43,361 nucleotides of DNA from Actinomycetes bacterium (GCA_024225275.1 JAAEMS010000304.1:1-43361); one strand, 5' to 3'. Positions 15,389 to 24,330 are shown, numbered from the stretch's first letter. Program-made: numbers and translations. The notes: generated from the letters alone by a model not told the origin.

Positions 15389-17811
15389 GTGAATGCTCCA
15401 ATGGGTTCCGGCGCCCGCTCGGGTACCGGGATGAACCTGGCCATGACATCGCCGGCATCGATCACGTCAGTCACGTTGCCGGCGATGATGGCGGTCTCTA
15501 CTCGTCCGTCGGCCGCTCGGTTCACTTGGGGCCGAGAGACGATGTCGAGAATCTTGTGGACGGCAAGGCCAACGGAGATGCCGTGGTAGTTGCACACCAC
15601 GACGCTCGCCGGTTCGTCGCCGGACAAGGCGCTGTTGCCCTGGCCGAGAACGGGGCCCAGGTCGATGAGAGGCATGATCTCGTCGCGGTACTGGGCCACC
15701 GTGCGGCCGTCCGACTGCTCGAGGGCATCGGCCGGGAACTCTTCGAGCCGCTCGACGTCGGCCAGCGGGATCGCCGCGGTCGATTCGGCGTCGAAGCCGA
15801 GAAGGAGGAGAGTGTTGTCGTCGCCGTCCGTCTCTCCGCTCGAGGTGCTGTCGTGGAGGTCGGCCGCTGCTTCGTGGTGGGCGGAGCCTGGGCTCAGGAT
15901 GTGGGCGGCACCGGCGAGCCCGAGGACGTCGAGGATGAGGGCGACGGTGCCGTCGCCCATGATGGTCGCCCCCGAGAAGAGGGCGAGATCCTTGACCTCG
16001 CGGCCCAATGGTTTGACAACGATTTCTTCGGTGTCCTGGATGTCGTCCACGACCAGTCCGAAGAGCCGACCGTCGGTCTGCAGGACCACGATGTTGATCG
16101 AGCCGGGCTCCTCCACCGGGTCTACTCCCAGGTGTTCGCGGAGATCGATGATCGGGAGGAGCCGACCGCGTAGTCGGTAGACCGGGGCGCCGTGTACATC
16201 CTCGATCTTCTGCTCAGGGTCGGTCTCCTCCAGGCGAACGAGCTCTTGGAGACTGAGTTGGGGAATGGCGTACTTGTTGTCGGCGCAGGTGATGGTCAGC
16301 GCGGGGATGATCGCCAGTGTGAGCGGAATCTTGATCTTGAAGGTCGTGCCCTTGCCCAGCACGGTCTTCACGTCGAGAGAGCCACCAATCCGCTCGACAT
16401 TGGTGCGCACGACATCCATGCCCACCCCCCGGCCCGAGACGTTGGAGATGCTCTCAGCGGTCGAGAACCCAGGGGTGAAGATCAGTTGGATCGACTCGTT
16501 GTCGCTCATCTTGGCCGCCACTTCGGTCGAGATGACGCCCTTGTCGATCGCCTTGCGGCGCATGGTGTCGGCGTCGATTCCCTTACCGTCGTCACTGATC
16601 TCGATATTGACCTGGCCACCCTCGTGGGTGGCGCTGAGCTTGAGGACACCCTCGGGGTCTTTGCCGGCGGCGACTCGCTCCTCGGGATTCTCGATGCCGT
16701 GGTCGGCGGTGTTGCGGACCATATGGGTCAGAGGGTCCTTGATGGCCTCGAGGATGGTCCGGTCGAGCTCGGTGTCCTTGCCCTCGAGCTCGAGGCGTAT
16801 CTGCTTCCCGAACTGGTGCGAGAGGTCCCGAACTACTCGCGGCAACTTGTTCCAGACATGGCCAATCGGCTGCATGCGGGTCTTCATCACCCCTTCCTGG
16901 AGCTCACTGGTGATGAGGTTCAGGCGTTGGGCTGGTGCCGCGAAGTCCTTGTTCGATGCGGTCGACGCGAGCTGCATGAGCTGGTTTCGGGAGAGTACGA
17001 GCTCACCCACGAGGTTCATGAGGGTGTCGAGCACTGAGACATCCACCCGGATGGTCGAGTCCGCGGCGCTCCGTTGACTCGCTGCGGCCTTCTCGACCGC
17101 CTGCGGCTCAGCTCGCCCCTCGTCGACCAGGATGGTGCCCAACTGTCGGTCGTCGCCCAACTCCTGCTCGGTCGCGGCGATTTCGACATCGGTTCGATCG
17201 GCGCTCCCGGAGTCCACGAGGATGTCGCCGATCCGCTCGGCCGCGGGATCCTCAGCGGGCTCAACGGCTTCCGGTGGGGTTTCGGCCTCTGGTGGTGGTG
17301 CCGGCTCGGGTTCTTCCGGTGGGGTTTCGGCCTCTGGTGGTGGTGCCGGCTCGGCTTCCGGTGGGGTTTCGGCCTCTGGTGGTGGTGCCGGCTCGGGTTC
17401 TTCCGGTGGGGTTTCGGCCTCTGATGCGTGGTCGGCCTGGCTTGCCAGTCGGTCGAGGCTGGCGATCAGGGCTTCGTTGTCGTCGTTGCCCTCCTCTTCG
17501 GTCTCCTCGATGTGGGCGAGCATCGAACGGATGGCGTCGACGGTCGCCAGCAGGGCGTCGGTGATGTCAGCATCCATCTCCAGTACCGAGTCCCGCAACA
17601 GGCTGAGCAGGTTCTCGCCGCTGTGGGCGATGCGCTCGAGCTTGCCGAGGCCCAGGAATCCGCATGTTCCCTTGATCGTGTGGAGGGTTCGGAACACATC
17701 AGTGAGGGTGGCGGTGTCGTCCGGGGCGGTCTCCAGAACCACCAAGTTCTGATCGAGCCGGTCGAGCCCCTCGTGGCTCTCGACCAGGAACTCAGCGATG
17801 ATTTCATCCAC
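15385..17811 (-). CDS. cheA: chemotaxis histidine kinase CheA with two CheW-like domains and repeat linker
   Basis: An 808-residue kinase. The Hpt domain carries His44 in TLHTIKGTCGFLG. Residues 131-183 are a Pro/Glu/Ala repeat. Residues about 192-250 hold two similar motifs (RIGDILVDSG and LGTILVDEG), each followed by a short helix, like repeats found in other CheA and GspE-type proteins. Then come the dimerisation domain (VLDTLMNLVGELVLSRNQL), the ATPase domain (MVRNTADHGIENPEER, DDGKGID, GRGVGMDVV, GKGTTF) and a first CheW-like domain. A second CheW-like domain closes the protein (about 680-808), which is unusual. No separate P2 domain for CheY is evident. The GTG at 17809-17811 has an AAAGGT site; the open frame runs further upstream without coding sense. 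It lies 19 bases after the NIT receptor gene. Confidence 0.92.
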   Translation of the reverse strand: MDEIIAEFLVESHEGLDRLDQNLVVLETAPDDTATLTDVFRTLHTIKGTCGFLGLGKLERIAHSGENLLSLLRDSVLEMDADITDALLATVDAIRSMLAHIEETEEEGNDDNEALIASLDRLASQADHASEAETPPEEPEPAPPPEAETPPEAEPAPPPEAETPPEEPEPAPPPEAETPPEAVEPAEDPAAERIGDILVDSGSADRTDVEIAATEQELGDDRQLGTILVDEGRAEPQAVEKAAASQRSAADSTIRVDVSVLDTLMNLVGELVLSRNQLMQLASTASNKDFAAPAQRLNLITSELQEGVMKTRMQPIGHVWNKLPRVVRDLSHQFGKQIRLELEGKDTELDRTILEAIKDPLTHMVRNTADHGIENPEERVAAGKDPEGVLKLSATHEGGQVNIEISDDGKGIDADTMRRKAIDKGVISTEVAAKMSDNESIQLIFTPGFSTAESISNVSGRGVGMDVVRTNVERIGGSLDVKTVLGKGTTFKIKIPLTLAIIPALTITCADNKYAIPQLSLQELVRLEETDPEQKIEDVHGAPVYRLRGRLLPIIDLREHLGVDPVEEPGSINIVVLQTDGRLFGLVVDDIQDTEEIVVKPLGREVKDLALFSGATIMGDGTVALILDVLGLAGAAHILSPGSAHHEAAADLHDSTSSGETDGDDNTLLLLGFDAESTAAIPLADVERLEEFPADALEQSDGRTVAQYRDEIMPLIDLGPVLGQGNSALSGDEPASVVVCNYHGISVGLAVHKILDIVSRPQVNRAADGRVETAIIAGNVTDVIDAGDVMARFIPVPERAPEPIGAFT
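17269..17422 (-). repeat. four-copy tandem repeat in the cheA linker
   Basis: Read on the plus strand, the string TTCCGGTGGGGTTTCGGCCT starts at 17269, 17314, 17356 and 17401, giving units of 45, 42 and 45 bases. Between copies the sequence is nearly identical (GGTGGTGGTGCCGGCTCGG). On the coding strand it encodes a Pro-Glu-Ala linker (units like EAETPPEEPEPAPPPE). The near identity at the DNA level and whole-codon spacing indicate recent expansion by slippage or unequal exchange, and copy number may vary between strains. Confidence 0.9.
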
Positions 17812-17830
17812 GATGGTGACCTTTCGGAAA

Positions 17831-19909
17831 TTAGCGGTAGTTGCTGACGAGCTGGTTGAGGCCGGCGGCCATGTGGGCCATTTCTTCGGCCGAGGTCTTG
17901 GTCTCGTCGGTCGACTGACGGGTGTTCTCGGCTGCTTCGGCCACCGCGGTGATCGTCGAAGCGATCTCCTGGGTACCAGCCGCTGCCTGGTCGACGCTGC
18001 GACCAATTTCGGCGGTGGTCACCGACTGCTCCTCAACGGCTGAAGCGATCGTCGCCGAGATCTCATTGATCCGGTCGATCGTCTCGCCGATCTGCACATT
18101 CGCGGTCACCGCCCCTTCCGTATCCGCCTGTATGGCCCGTACCCGGGAAGAGATCTCCTCGGTTGCCTCGGCTGTCTGGTTGGCCAGCTCCTTCACCTCG
18201 TTGGCCACCACCGCGAACCCCTTGCCGGCCTCACCAGCTCGAGCCGCCTCGATCGTGGCATTGAGGGCCAACAGGTTCGTCTGCTCGGCAATCGAGTTGA
18301 TCACCTTGATCACATTGCCGATCTCCTCTGAGCTCTCACCCAGCTTGGAAATCGAGTCCGACGTCGCCCGAGCCACCGAGACCGCGTCAGAAGCCACGTT
18401 GGAAGCATCGGTGGCGTTCAACGCCACCTCACGGATCGACGCGTTCATCTCCTCGATCGCCGCGGCCACCGTCGCCACACTCGACGACACCTGATCGCCA
18501 GTAGTCGACGCCGTCGTGGCCTGGGAGGAGGTCTGCTCCGCCGAGGAACCCATCGCCGATGACACCGCGGTCAGCTCTTCGGCGGCGCCGGCCAACTGCT
18601 GTGACGAAGTCTGTAGCTGATCGACCATGGTCTTGAGCGACCCCACCATCGTGGAGAATGCGTCACCCAACTCACCGGGCACCTTCTCATCCAATACCGA
18701 AGCCGAAATCTCACCATCAGCAATCGACTTTGCCTGGGAGCCCACCGTCGACAACATCGAGACCATTTCGTTGAACGAGTCGGCCACCTCACCGATCTCG
18801 TCATTGCAGTGGTTGTGGATCGGCTCATGATCAAGCTCACCTCGGGAGATGGCCCGGGCCCGCTCGGCGATGATCTGTAGGCGCTGCACCAGGTCAATCA
18901 TGACGAGGTACACGATGGCGGCCGTCAAGACCATCACCACGCCGGCGGTGATCATCGATTGGCGAAACGCCCCGTTGGCGTCGCTGATCAGTTGGGCGGC
19001 ACCATCGATCATCAGCTCGGCCTGGAGGTCCTCCAGGTCCTTGAACAGCCCGATTCGATCGGTTGCGGTGTCGAACCATGTCGCGCCATCGACCCCGAAG
19101 CCCGCGAATGACTCAGAGGTGATGTCGGCATCGAGGGCAATGGCCTGGAGGCGGGCCACCTCGGCCACCTCGGATCCGGACTGCATCTGTCCGAACGCAG
19201 TGATGATCTCAGGTGTAGCCATGTTGGTCAGAAGGGTCAGGAAGGATTCCTCGGCCGCGATGTTGGCCACGATGGCGCGGTACTCGCTGGGAGTGAAGGT
19301 GTCGTTGACGAACACCGAGGCCAACTGGGCTCGCCCGATGCCGGCCCGTTCCTTGGCGTTGAGCAAGGCGCCGTAGCTCAACCCGTCACGCAGCAGGACG
19401 GGGTCATCGGCTGCGGTCCCCGCTACTGCGACAATCCGCAGGAGCTCTTCGTTGAGTGCGGTGTAGTACCCGACAATCTCTCCGGTCGGTACGGCCAGAC
19501 TCAGAGCCGAACCCCGTTGGCTCTCTATGCGATCGAGCTCAGCCAGAGGGTGGGCCAGCAGTGCGGTGATGTCGGCGGGCAACCCGTTCTCGTGCTCGTC
19601 GAGGAGTCCCATGAGCGAGACCACTGCGACGTCGGTCTGGGTCTGCTGGGAGCGGAGCTCGGACCCGAACCTGGCCCCGTCGGAGCTCATGTACACCGCG
19701 CTGGCTCCCCGCTCCTTCTGGGTCTCGTGCAGGACCTCGCCGACCCGAACCGAGAGTTGGATCAGTTCCTCGACGTCGCCAGCGGCGCTGGCCTCGGCTC
19801 GCCGCCCCAACGCTTCACCCAGTGCGAACAGGCTCATACCCAGCAGCGGAATGACGGCGAGGAGTCCGAGAATGACCTTGAGAGGTATCCGGCGGAGAAG
19901 TTTGCTCAT
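17831..19909 (-). CDS. methyl-accepting chemotaxis protein with NIT sensor domain
   Basis: A 692-residue chemoreceptor heading the che operon. Membrane helices are at about 11-31 and 316-338. The large extracytoplasmic part contains a NIT-like helical bundle: [20 protein letters not shown] followed by [10 protein letters not shown] and later [15 protein letters not shown], the paired signature of nitrate/nitrite-sensing domains. HAMP and a signalling domain with [19 protein letters not shown] follow; the end NQLVSNYR matches the other receptors. The ATG at 19907-19909 was preferred over a TTG at 19939, which adds ten unconserved residues. As the first gene of the operon it is probably the main receptor for this CheA. 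Nitrate or nitrite as ligand is inference from the domain family. Confidence 0.88.
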   Translation of the reverse strand: MSKLLRRIPLKVILGLLAVIPLLGMSLFALGEALGRRAEASAAGDVEELIQLSVRVGEVLHETQKERGASAVYMSSDGARFGSELRSQQTQTDVAVVSLMGLLDEHENGLPADITALLAHPLAELDRIESQRGSALSLAVPTGEIVGYYTALNEELLRIVAVAGTAADDPVLLRDGLSYGALLNAKERAGIGRAQLASVFVNDTFTPSEYRAIVANIAAEESFLTLLTNMATPEIITAFGQMQSGSEVAEVARLQAIALDADITSESFAGFGVDGATWFDTATDRIGLFKDLEDLQAELMIDGAAQLISDANGAFRQSMITAGVVMVLTAAIVYLVMIDLVQRLQIIAERARAISRGELDHEPIHNHCNDEIGEVADSFNEMVSMLSTVGSQAKSIADGEISASVLDEKVPGELGDAFSTMVGSLKTMVDQLQTSSQQLAGAAEELTAVSSAMGSSAEQTSSQATTASTTGDQVSSSVATVAAAIEEMNASIREVALNATDASNVASDAVSVARATSDSISKLGESSEEIGNVIKVINSIAEQTNLLALNATIEAARAGEAGKGFAVVANEVKELANQTAEATEEISSRVRAIQADTEGAVTANVQIGETIDRINEISATIASAVEEQSVTTAEIGRSVDQAAAGTQEIASTITAVAEAAENTRQSTDETKTSAEEMAHMAAGLNQLVSNYR

Positions 19910-20059
19910 TTGAGATCTCGCTTGGGGTGGGCCCGACAATGGGCGGTCCGATGTTTACTGCCGTCAGTAGTCGTCTGACCGGCTGGGTCCATTAGCACGG
20001 GTCTCCGGATCTCGTCTCCTTCGGGCGCCGCTGGCCCGGTCGTGATTCAATGAGCCGCC

Positions 20060-22426
20060 ATGGGCAACGGGGGGGCACTCGAGGGCGTCAAGGTCGTCGA
20101 CCTGACCGGGGATCTGGGCCGGTTCGCCACGAAGCTGCTGGCCGAGGCGGGGTCGTCGGTGGTCCGGGTGGGTCGTCGTGGGTCTTCGGGGCGACCCATG
20201 GTCGATGCCGCGGCGGCGGCTCGCGGAGGAGTCCTCGACTGGTGGTACGAGGGTGGCAAGGAATGGGTCGACCTCGATCCCGCCCGCCGGTCCGACACTC
20301 GGGAACTGGGCCGGTTGGTCCGATCCGCCGACCTCGTGATCGACGACCTGGCCCCCGGTTTGCTGGCCGAATACGGCCTCGATCACTTCCAGGTGGCGGC
20401 CGACCATCCCGCTCTCGTACACGTATCGCTCACCCCGTTCGGCCGCACCGGCCCACGCGCCGGCTGGGCCACGAGCGACCTGGTGGCCGGAGCGTTGGGT
20501 GGGGTCTGCTCGCTGGGTGGACTTCCCGACTTTCCGCTGAACACTTGGGGCCGCCAGAACCTGAACTTCGGGGGCTTCGTGGCCGCGGTCAGCGCCCTCG
20601 CCGCCCTGCGTCACGCTCGCCACACCGGGGTGGGTCAACACGTCGACGTGTCCCTGCACGAGGTGGTGACCGGTTCGATCGAGAATCTCTTCATGCAGTA
20701 TTGGTACGACGACATCCTCGATCTGGTGAAGGAACCGACCCGCCAGGCGGCCCTTCACTGGCTGGGACTCTACGACGTCGCTCCCGCCAGGACCGGGGCG
20801 GTCATGATCACCCCCACCCCTACTCCCCAGCTCCTGGTCGACTGGATGCTGGCGGATGGACTGGTCGACTCCGTCGTGTTCGATGGAATGGAGGTCGAGG
20901 AGATTCTCGAGAGGCGCGAGGAGTTCATGACGGTGGTCAGGACGTTCGTGGCCCGTCACGACGCTTCTGAGCTCTTCGCCGAATCCCCGGGCCGCCACGT
21001 GGCCCTCGGCGAGGTGCAGACACCGGCCCAGGCGGCCACCAATCCCCAGTTCGCCCACCGTGGCTTCTACCAGCCGGTCCGCTGGGACGGTCCCGAGCTG
21101 TTGCGACCGGCCAGCCTGGCTCGCCTCCAGGGAACTCCCGCCCCGTCCCCGGCTCCCCCGCCCCTCGAACCCACACCGCTGAACGATGTGTTGGCCGATT
21201 GGGGCGATGCTCCCGCACCGTCATCGCCGTCGGGGGCCGACCCTACGACCGCTCCCCTGGCCGGGGTCCGCATCGTCGACTTCACCTGGGTGCTGGCCGG
21301 GCCCTTCTGTACTCGTACGCTGGGCGATCTGGGGGCTGACGTGATGAAGCTCCAGCACGAACCCCGGGCCACATTGGTAAACCAAGATGACTACCCCTAC
21401 TACGCGGTGTGGAACCGGTCGAAGCGGTCAGCGCTCATCAATATGCGCCACCCCGAGGCTCTGGGCCCGGTGCGAAAGCTCATCGAGCAGGCCGACGTGC
21501 TCATCGAGAACTACAGCGCCGGGGTGCTCGACTCGTGGGGACTGGACTGGGACACCGTGTCGTCCTGGAACCCCCGGCTCATCTATGTGACCATGTCGGG
21601 CTGTGGCCACCATGGGCCGTGGCGCGACGTGATCAGCTACGCCCCCACCATTCACGCCCTGTGCGGCCTCACCTATCTCACCAACCCGCCTGATCGACGC
21701 GACGTGGGCGTGGGGTTCTCACTCAACGACCACGCCGCCGGGTTCACCGCCGCGCTCATGATCCTCGAAGCCCTCGAAGCCCGCGAACGCACCGGGCAAG
21801 GCCAGCTCATCGACCTGGCCCAGCTCGAGGTCGGTAGCTACCTGATCGGCCCCGCCCTCATCGACGAGATGGCCAATGGCCGATCGGCAACACCCGACGG
21901 CAACACCGACGGCCTCGACATCGTCGAGCCGAACGGGATCTTCCCGGCCGCTGACCATGAGTGGGTGGCCATCACGGCCGACGACGACCAATGGCCCCGG
22001 CTGGCCCGAGCCATGGATCGGGCTGATCTCGCCGATCGGGCTGATCTCGCCTCTGCCTTCGGCCGCCGGGCCGAGGCCACCACAGTTCGCCGATCCCTGG
22101 CCGATTGGTGCATGACCCGCCGGGCCCACGAGGTGATGGACCTCCTCCAGAGCCAGGGGGTACCAGCAGGCGTCGTCCAAGGTGCCCGGGGGCTCATGGC
22201 CGACCCCCAGCACCAGGCTCGTGATTTCTGGCAGCAAGTGAACGGTCATCCCCACTTCGGTGATCGCCCGGCTGATCGGTTCCCGGCCCGGTTCAGCGAG
22301 TCGGATCTGTTGCCCCACCGACGTTCACCAACCTTTGGTGAACATGCTTTCGAGATCTGGGGTGGAGTGGCCGGCCTGAGCGACGAGGAGATCGTGGCCG
22401 GAATGGGCTCTGGTCTGTTCGAATAG
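20060..22426 (+). CDS. double-domain family III CoA-transferase (CaiB/BaiF-like)
   Basis: A 788-residue protein made of two consecutive class III CoA-transferase units. The first starts ALEGVKVVDLTGDLGRFATK; the second, after a Pro-rich linker at about 365-390, starts LAGVRIVDFTWVLAGPF and contains GDLGADVMKLQ, YAVWNRSKRSALINMR and LIENYSAGVLDSWGLDW. Enzymes of this family move CoA between carboxylic acids and work as interlocked dimers, so the fusion may make a dimer-like monomer. At the position of the formyl-CoA transferase catalytic Asp169 both halves have Glu (E201 in DVSLHEV, E590 in DLAQLEV). The second half is better conserved in motif. It is divergent from the che operon and followed by a CBS protein. 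Substrate unknown. Confidence 0.85.
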   Translation: MGNGGALEGVKVVDLTGDLGRFATKLLAEAGSSVVRVGRRGSSGRPMVDAAAAARGGVLDWWYEGGKEWVDLDPARRSDTRELGRLVRSADLVIDDLAPGLLAEYGLDHFQVAADHPALVHVSLTPFGRTGPRAGWATSDLVAGALGGVCSLGGLPDFPLNTWGRQNLNFGGFVAAVSALAALRHARHTGVGQHVDVSLHEVVTGSIENLFMQYWYDDILDLVKEPTRQAALHWLGLYDVAPARTGAVMITPTPTPQLLVDWMLADGLVDSVVFDGMEVEEILERREEFMTVVRTFVARHDASELFAESPGRHVALGEVQTPAQAATNPQFAHRGFYQPVRWDGPELLRPASLARLQGTPAPSPAPPPLEPTPLNDVLADWGDAPAPSSPSGADPTTAPLAGVRIVDFTWVLAGPFCTRTLGDLGADVMKLQHEPRATLVNQDDYPYYAVWNRSKRSALINMRHPEALGPVRKLIEQADVLIENYSAGVLDSWGLDWDTVSSWNPRLIYVTMSGCGHHGPWRDVISYAPTIHALCGLTYLTNPPDRRDVGVGFSLNDHAAGFTAALMILEALEARERTGQGQLIDLAQLEVGSYLIGPALIDEMANGRSATPDGNTDGLDIVEPNGIFPAADHEWVAITADDDQWPRLARAMDRADLADRADLASAFGRRAEATTVRRSLADWCMTRRAHEVMDLLQSQGVPAGVVQGARGLMADPQHQARDFWQQVNGHPHFGDRPADRFPARFSESDLLPHRRSPTFGEHAFEIWGGVAGLSDEEIVAGMGSGLFE
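22016..22051 (+). repeat. perfect 2 x 18-bp tandem repeat in the CoA-transferase gene
   Basis: GATCGGGCTGATCTCGCC occurs twice head to tail at 22016-22033 and 22034-22051. It repeats the residues DRADLA in the second CoA-transferase domain without changing the frame, a small in-frame slippage duplication. Confidence 0.9.
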
Positions 22427-22492
22427 CCGTCGGGACGTTGGTCTCTGGGACCATCCAGGGTCGGGCTCCAGACTTGGGTCGGAGGTAGTCCC

Positions 22493-22885
22493 ATGCTCAT
22501 CACCAGTGAAGACTCGGTGGTCGCCGTAGCCGCCATCCCGGCGCTCATGGCCGAGGGCCACGATTCACTCAAGGAGCTGGCCCTCCGGATGACCGAAGGC
22601 GAGTGTGGAGCTCTATTGGTCCGCCAACGGGACGGTGAGCTGGCCATCGTGACCGAACGCGACATCGTGCGTTCGTTGGCTCTGGGCGACGCCGGCGCCG
22701 CCGGGTGGGCCACCGACATCATGACCAGAGATGTCATCTCGGTGCGCCCGACCGCTTCCATCGGCGACGTCGCCAGTCTCATGATCGAGGCCGGGGTGAG
22801 GCACGTGGTCGTCCAGGATGACGAGAACGATCGGGTCGGGGTGGCGTCGATGCGCGATCTGATCGAACCCCTCCTCTCGAGCTGA
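22493..22885 (+). CDS. CBS-pair domain protein
   Basis: A 130-residue protein made of two CBS motifs. The first reads LKELALRMTEGECGALLVRQ with TERDIVRSLA; the second MTRDVISVRPTASIGDVASL with VGVASMRDLI. Free CBS pairs bind adenosine-type ligands (AMP, ATP, SAM, NADH) and act as energy or redox sensors for partner proteins. There is no extra domain or membrane segment. A GGAGG ribosome-binding site precedes the ATG. The partner is unknown; the neighbours are the CoA-transferase and a short CheW-like protein. Confidence 0.85.
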   Translation: MLITSEDSVVAVAAIPALMAEGHDSLKELALRMTEGECGALLVRQRDGELAIVTERDIVRSLALGDAGAAGWATDIMTRDVISVRPTASIGDVASLMIEAGVRHVVVQDDENDRVGVASMRDLIEPLLSS

Positions 22886-22973
22886 CCGCAGGTCAGTTTT
22901 GAGCATCGCGCCGAGACCTAACGGTCTTCGGGGTCGGGCCGAGACTGATGGTACGAGTGTGGATGGAGAACGA

Positions 22974-23249
22974 ATGCTTGATACGGGTGGACAACCCACG
23001 AGCTCGAGGATCGAAACAACCCAGGAGGTGTTCACCTTCCTCGTTGGGGGCCGCCGGCTGGGGGTTGACCTCGATCTGGTGCGGGAGCTCATCCCCAACC
23101 CCGAGACCCACGAGATCGATGTGGTGCTCAGGACCGATGACGGGGTCGTGACCCTCGGCGTTCAAGAGGTTGGTCGGCCGGTTGGCCTCGATGTCGTCGA
23201 GGCCGCGGGCATCGAAATGGCAACCAGGGCCCAGCTACACGGCTTCTAG
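22974..23249 (+). CDS. short CheW-like protein (tentative)
   Basis: A 91-residue protein. After a short leader the segment EVFTFLVGGRRLGVDLDLVR resembles the first strands of CheW (pattern FRLGGxxYGVDLDxVREV), and DVVLRTDDGVVTLGVQEVGR resembles the second CheW subdomain (pattern VVVxxxGxxVGLVVDEV). The central RGxxxLRGxxxPVxDLR part of CheW is missing, so the whole is about 60 residues shorter than CheW. The ATG at 22974 has a GGAG five bases upstream; the open frame extends back to a TTG at 22899 without support. It ends in a CTAG shared with the convergent VOC gene. A decayed or minimised adaptor, or an unrelated small protein, are both possible. Confidence 0.5.
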   Translation: MLDTGGQPTSSRIETTQEVFTFLVGGRRLGVDLDLVRELIPNPETHEIDVVLRTDDGVVTLGVQEVGRPVGLDVVEAAGIEMATRAQLHGF

Positions 23250-24067
23250 CGGCTTTCGGCATCCCGGATCGGGGTTGGATCGGGTGAGCCTCGGCGGAGG
23301 TTGACCCGGAGTCCACCCACCATCACCTGGTCGTCGCTCACGCGACAATTGCGGGCATCGGCACCGGCCAGGATCGCGTTGCGGTTCTCGGTGATGACAT
23401 CGATGCCGCCGAGGCCCTCGCCCCGGCCGTCGGTGTCTTCGACGAACCGAATGGCCGCGTTGTCGAGCTGTAGGACCGGGTGACCATCGACGTCGGTGGT
23501 GAGATCGATCTCGGCAATGGAGGCCCAGCGGGCAGAGAGGGCCGAGGGCTCCGGGCTCTGGAGCTCGGCGGCAGATATGCCCGACACCGAATCGGTGCGC
23601 ACGTATGGAGCCCAGTTCCTCCCAGCCGGATGCCAGGGCCCGCCTTCGGCGTCGCCGCCCTCCATGGTCATCTGGTCCATCTCGAAGAAGCTGCCTCCGG
23701 TGTCACCGGGATGGAGCTGGATGCCGTCGTGCCCCTCGTCGGGGTAGGACAGGTCGTGAGCGACCCTCACCCCGAGCTCGGCCGCGTGCTGGCGGCGGTG
23801 TTGCACATCATCGACCTGGGTGATGACCATGTAGCCGCCATCACCGCCGCGGCGCTCGATGTAGCGCCCGCCGGCCGTGCCGTCCTGGGTGGGGGTCACG
23901 ACCTCGATGAACTGGGTGCCGACCGGCCACAGGGTGTTCTTCAGGCCGAAGACACCGACGCCAGGGTCGGTGAAACACGGTTCGACCCCGAGAACCGTGC
24001 TGATGTCGAGCCCGGTCTGGTAGAGGTCTTCGGCGACAATTGCGATCTGACGGAGACGGAGCCACAT
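23246..24067 (-). CDS. VOC/glyoxalase-like superfamily protein (paralogue 1)
   Basis: A 273-residue protein. It begins MWLRLRQIAIVAEDLYQTG and contains the conserved block RYIERRGGDGGYMVITQVDD, features of a two-module vicinal oxygen chelate protein of the glyoxalase-like type. It aligns through most of its length with the gene at 37196-37915 in this window. His and Glu residues that could bind metal are present (TQFIEVVTPTQ, GIQLHPGDTGG, FFEMDQ), but a complete ligand set cannot be proved by eye. Function unknown. Its stop codon overlaps that of the upstream convergent gene within one CTAG palindrome, and its start lies 15 bases from a divergent small gene. Confidence 0.75.
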   Translation of the reverse strand: MWLRLRQIAIVAEDLYQTGLDISTVLGVEPCFTDPGVGVFGLKNTLWPVGTQFIEVVTPTQDGTAGGRYIERRGGDGGYMVITQVDDVQHRRQHAAELGVRVAHDLSYPDEGHDGIQLHPGDTGGSFFEMDQMTMEGGDAEGGPWHPAGRNWAPYVRTDSVSGISAAELQSPEPSALSARWASIAEIDLTTDVDGHPVLQLDNAAIRFVEDTDGRGEGLGGIDVITENRNAILAGADARNCRVSDDQVMVGGLRVNLRRGSPDPTPIRDAESR

Positions 24068-24081
24068 GCCGCGGACTCTAG

Positions 24082-24330
24082 GTGGTCCGAGCCGTACCTG
24101 CGTTCGGATGGGGGTATCCGGCCTCCGGTGGTCGGGGTCTCTCCTACAAGGAGATCGCCGACACCGCCCGCGACCAGAGCCACCACCACCTCGACTCGTG
24201 CGGGCACTGTGCGTCGGCCCACGACTTCGAAGCCGAGCTTCGTCAGGTCATCGCCAGCCGGTGTGTGGACCGGGCTCCCGAGTGCCTGCGCCGTCGTATC
24301 CTCGACGCCCTGGGCGAAGATCCTCGCTAG
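24082..24330 (+). CDS. short zinc-binding anti-sigma-like (ZAS) protein, probably truncated
   Basis: An 82-residue frame whose second half reads HHHLDSCGHCASAHDFEAEL then RQVIASRCVDRAPECLRRRI. The HxxxCxxC signature and the following C-x3-AP-x2-LRRRI pattern match RsrA-type and other zinc-binding anti-sigma proteins, which hold ECF sigma factors until thiol oxidation. The usual 20 or so residues between the N-terminal Cys/Glu helix and HxxxCxxC appear missing: EIADTARDQS runs straight into HHHLD. No sigma factor gene is nearby. The GTG start at 24082 is only the furthest in-frame possibility; a later start is plausible. An orphan or decayed anti-sigma gene is the most cautious reading. Confidence 0.5.
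   Translation: MVRAVPAFGWGYPASGGRGLSYKEIADTARDQSHHHLDSCGHCASAHDFEAELRQVIASRCVDRAPECLRRRILDALGEDPR

Noticed and set aside
17269..17422. Regular repeats that could suggest a CRISPR array.
   Set aside because: Units are contiguous without unique spacers, are in frame within cheA and encode a Pro/Glu/Ala linker; no cas genes are present.
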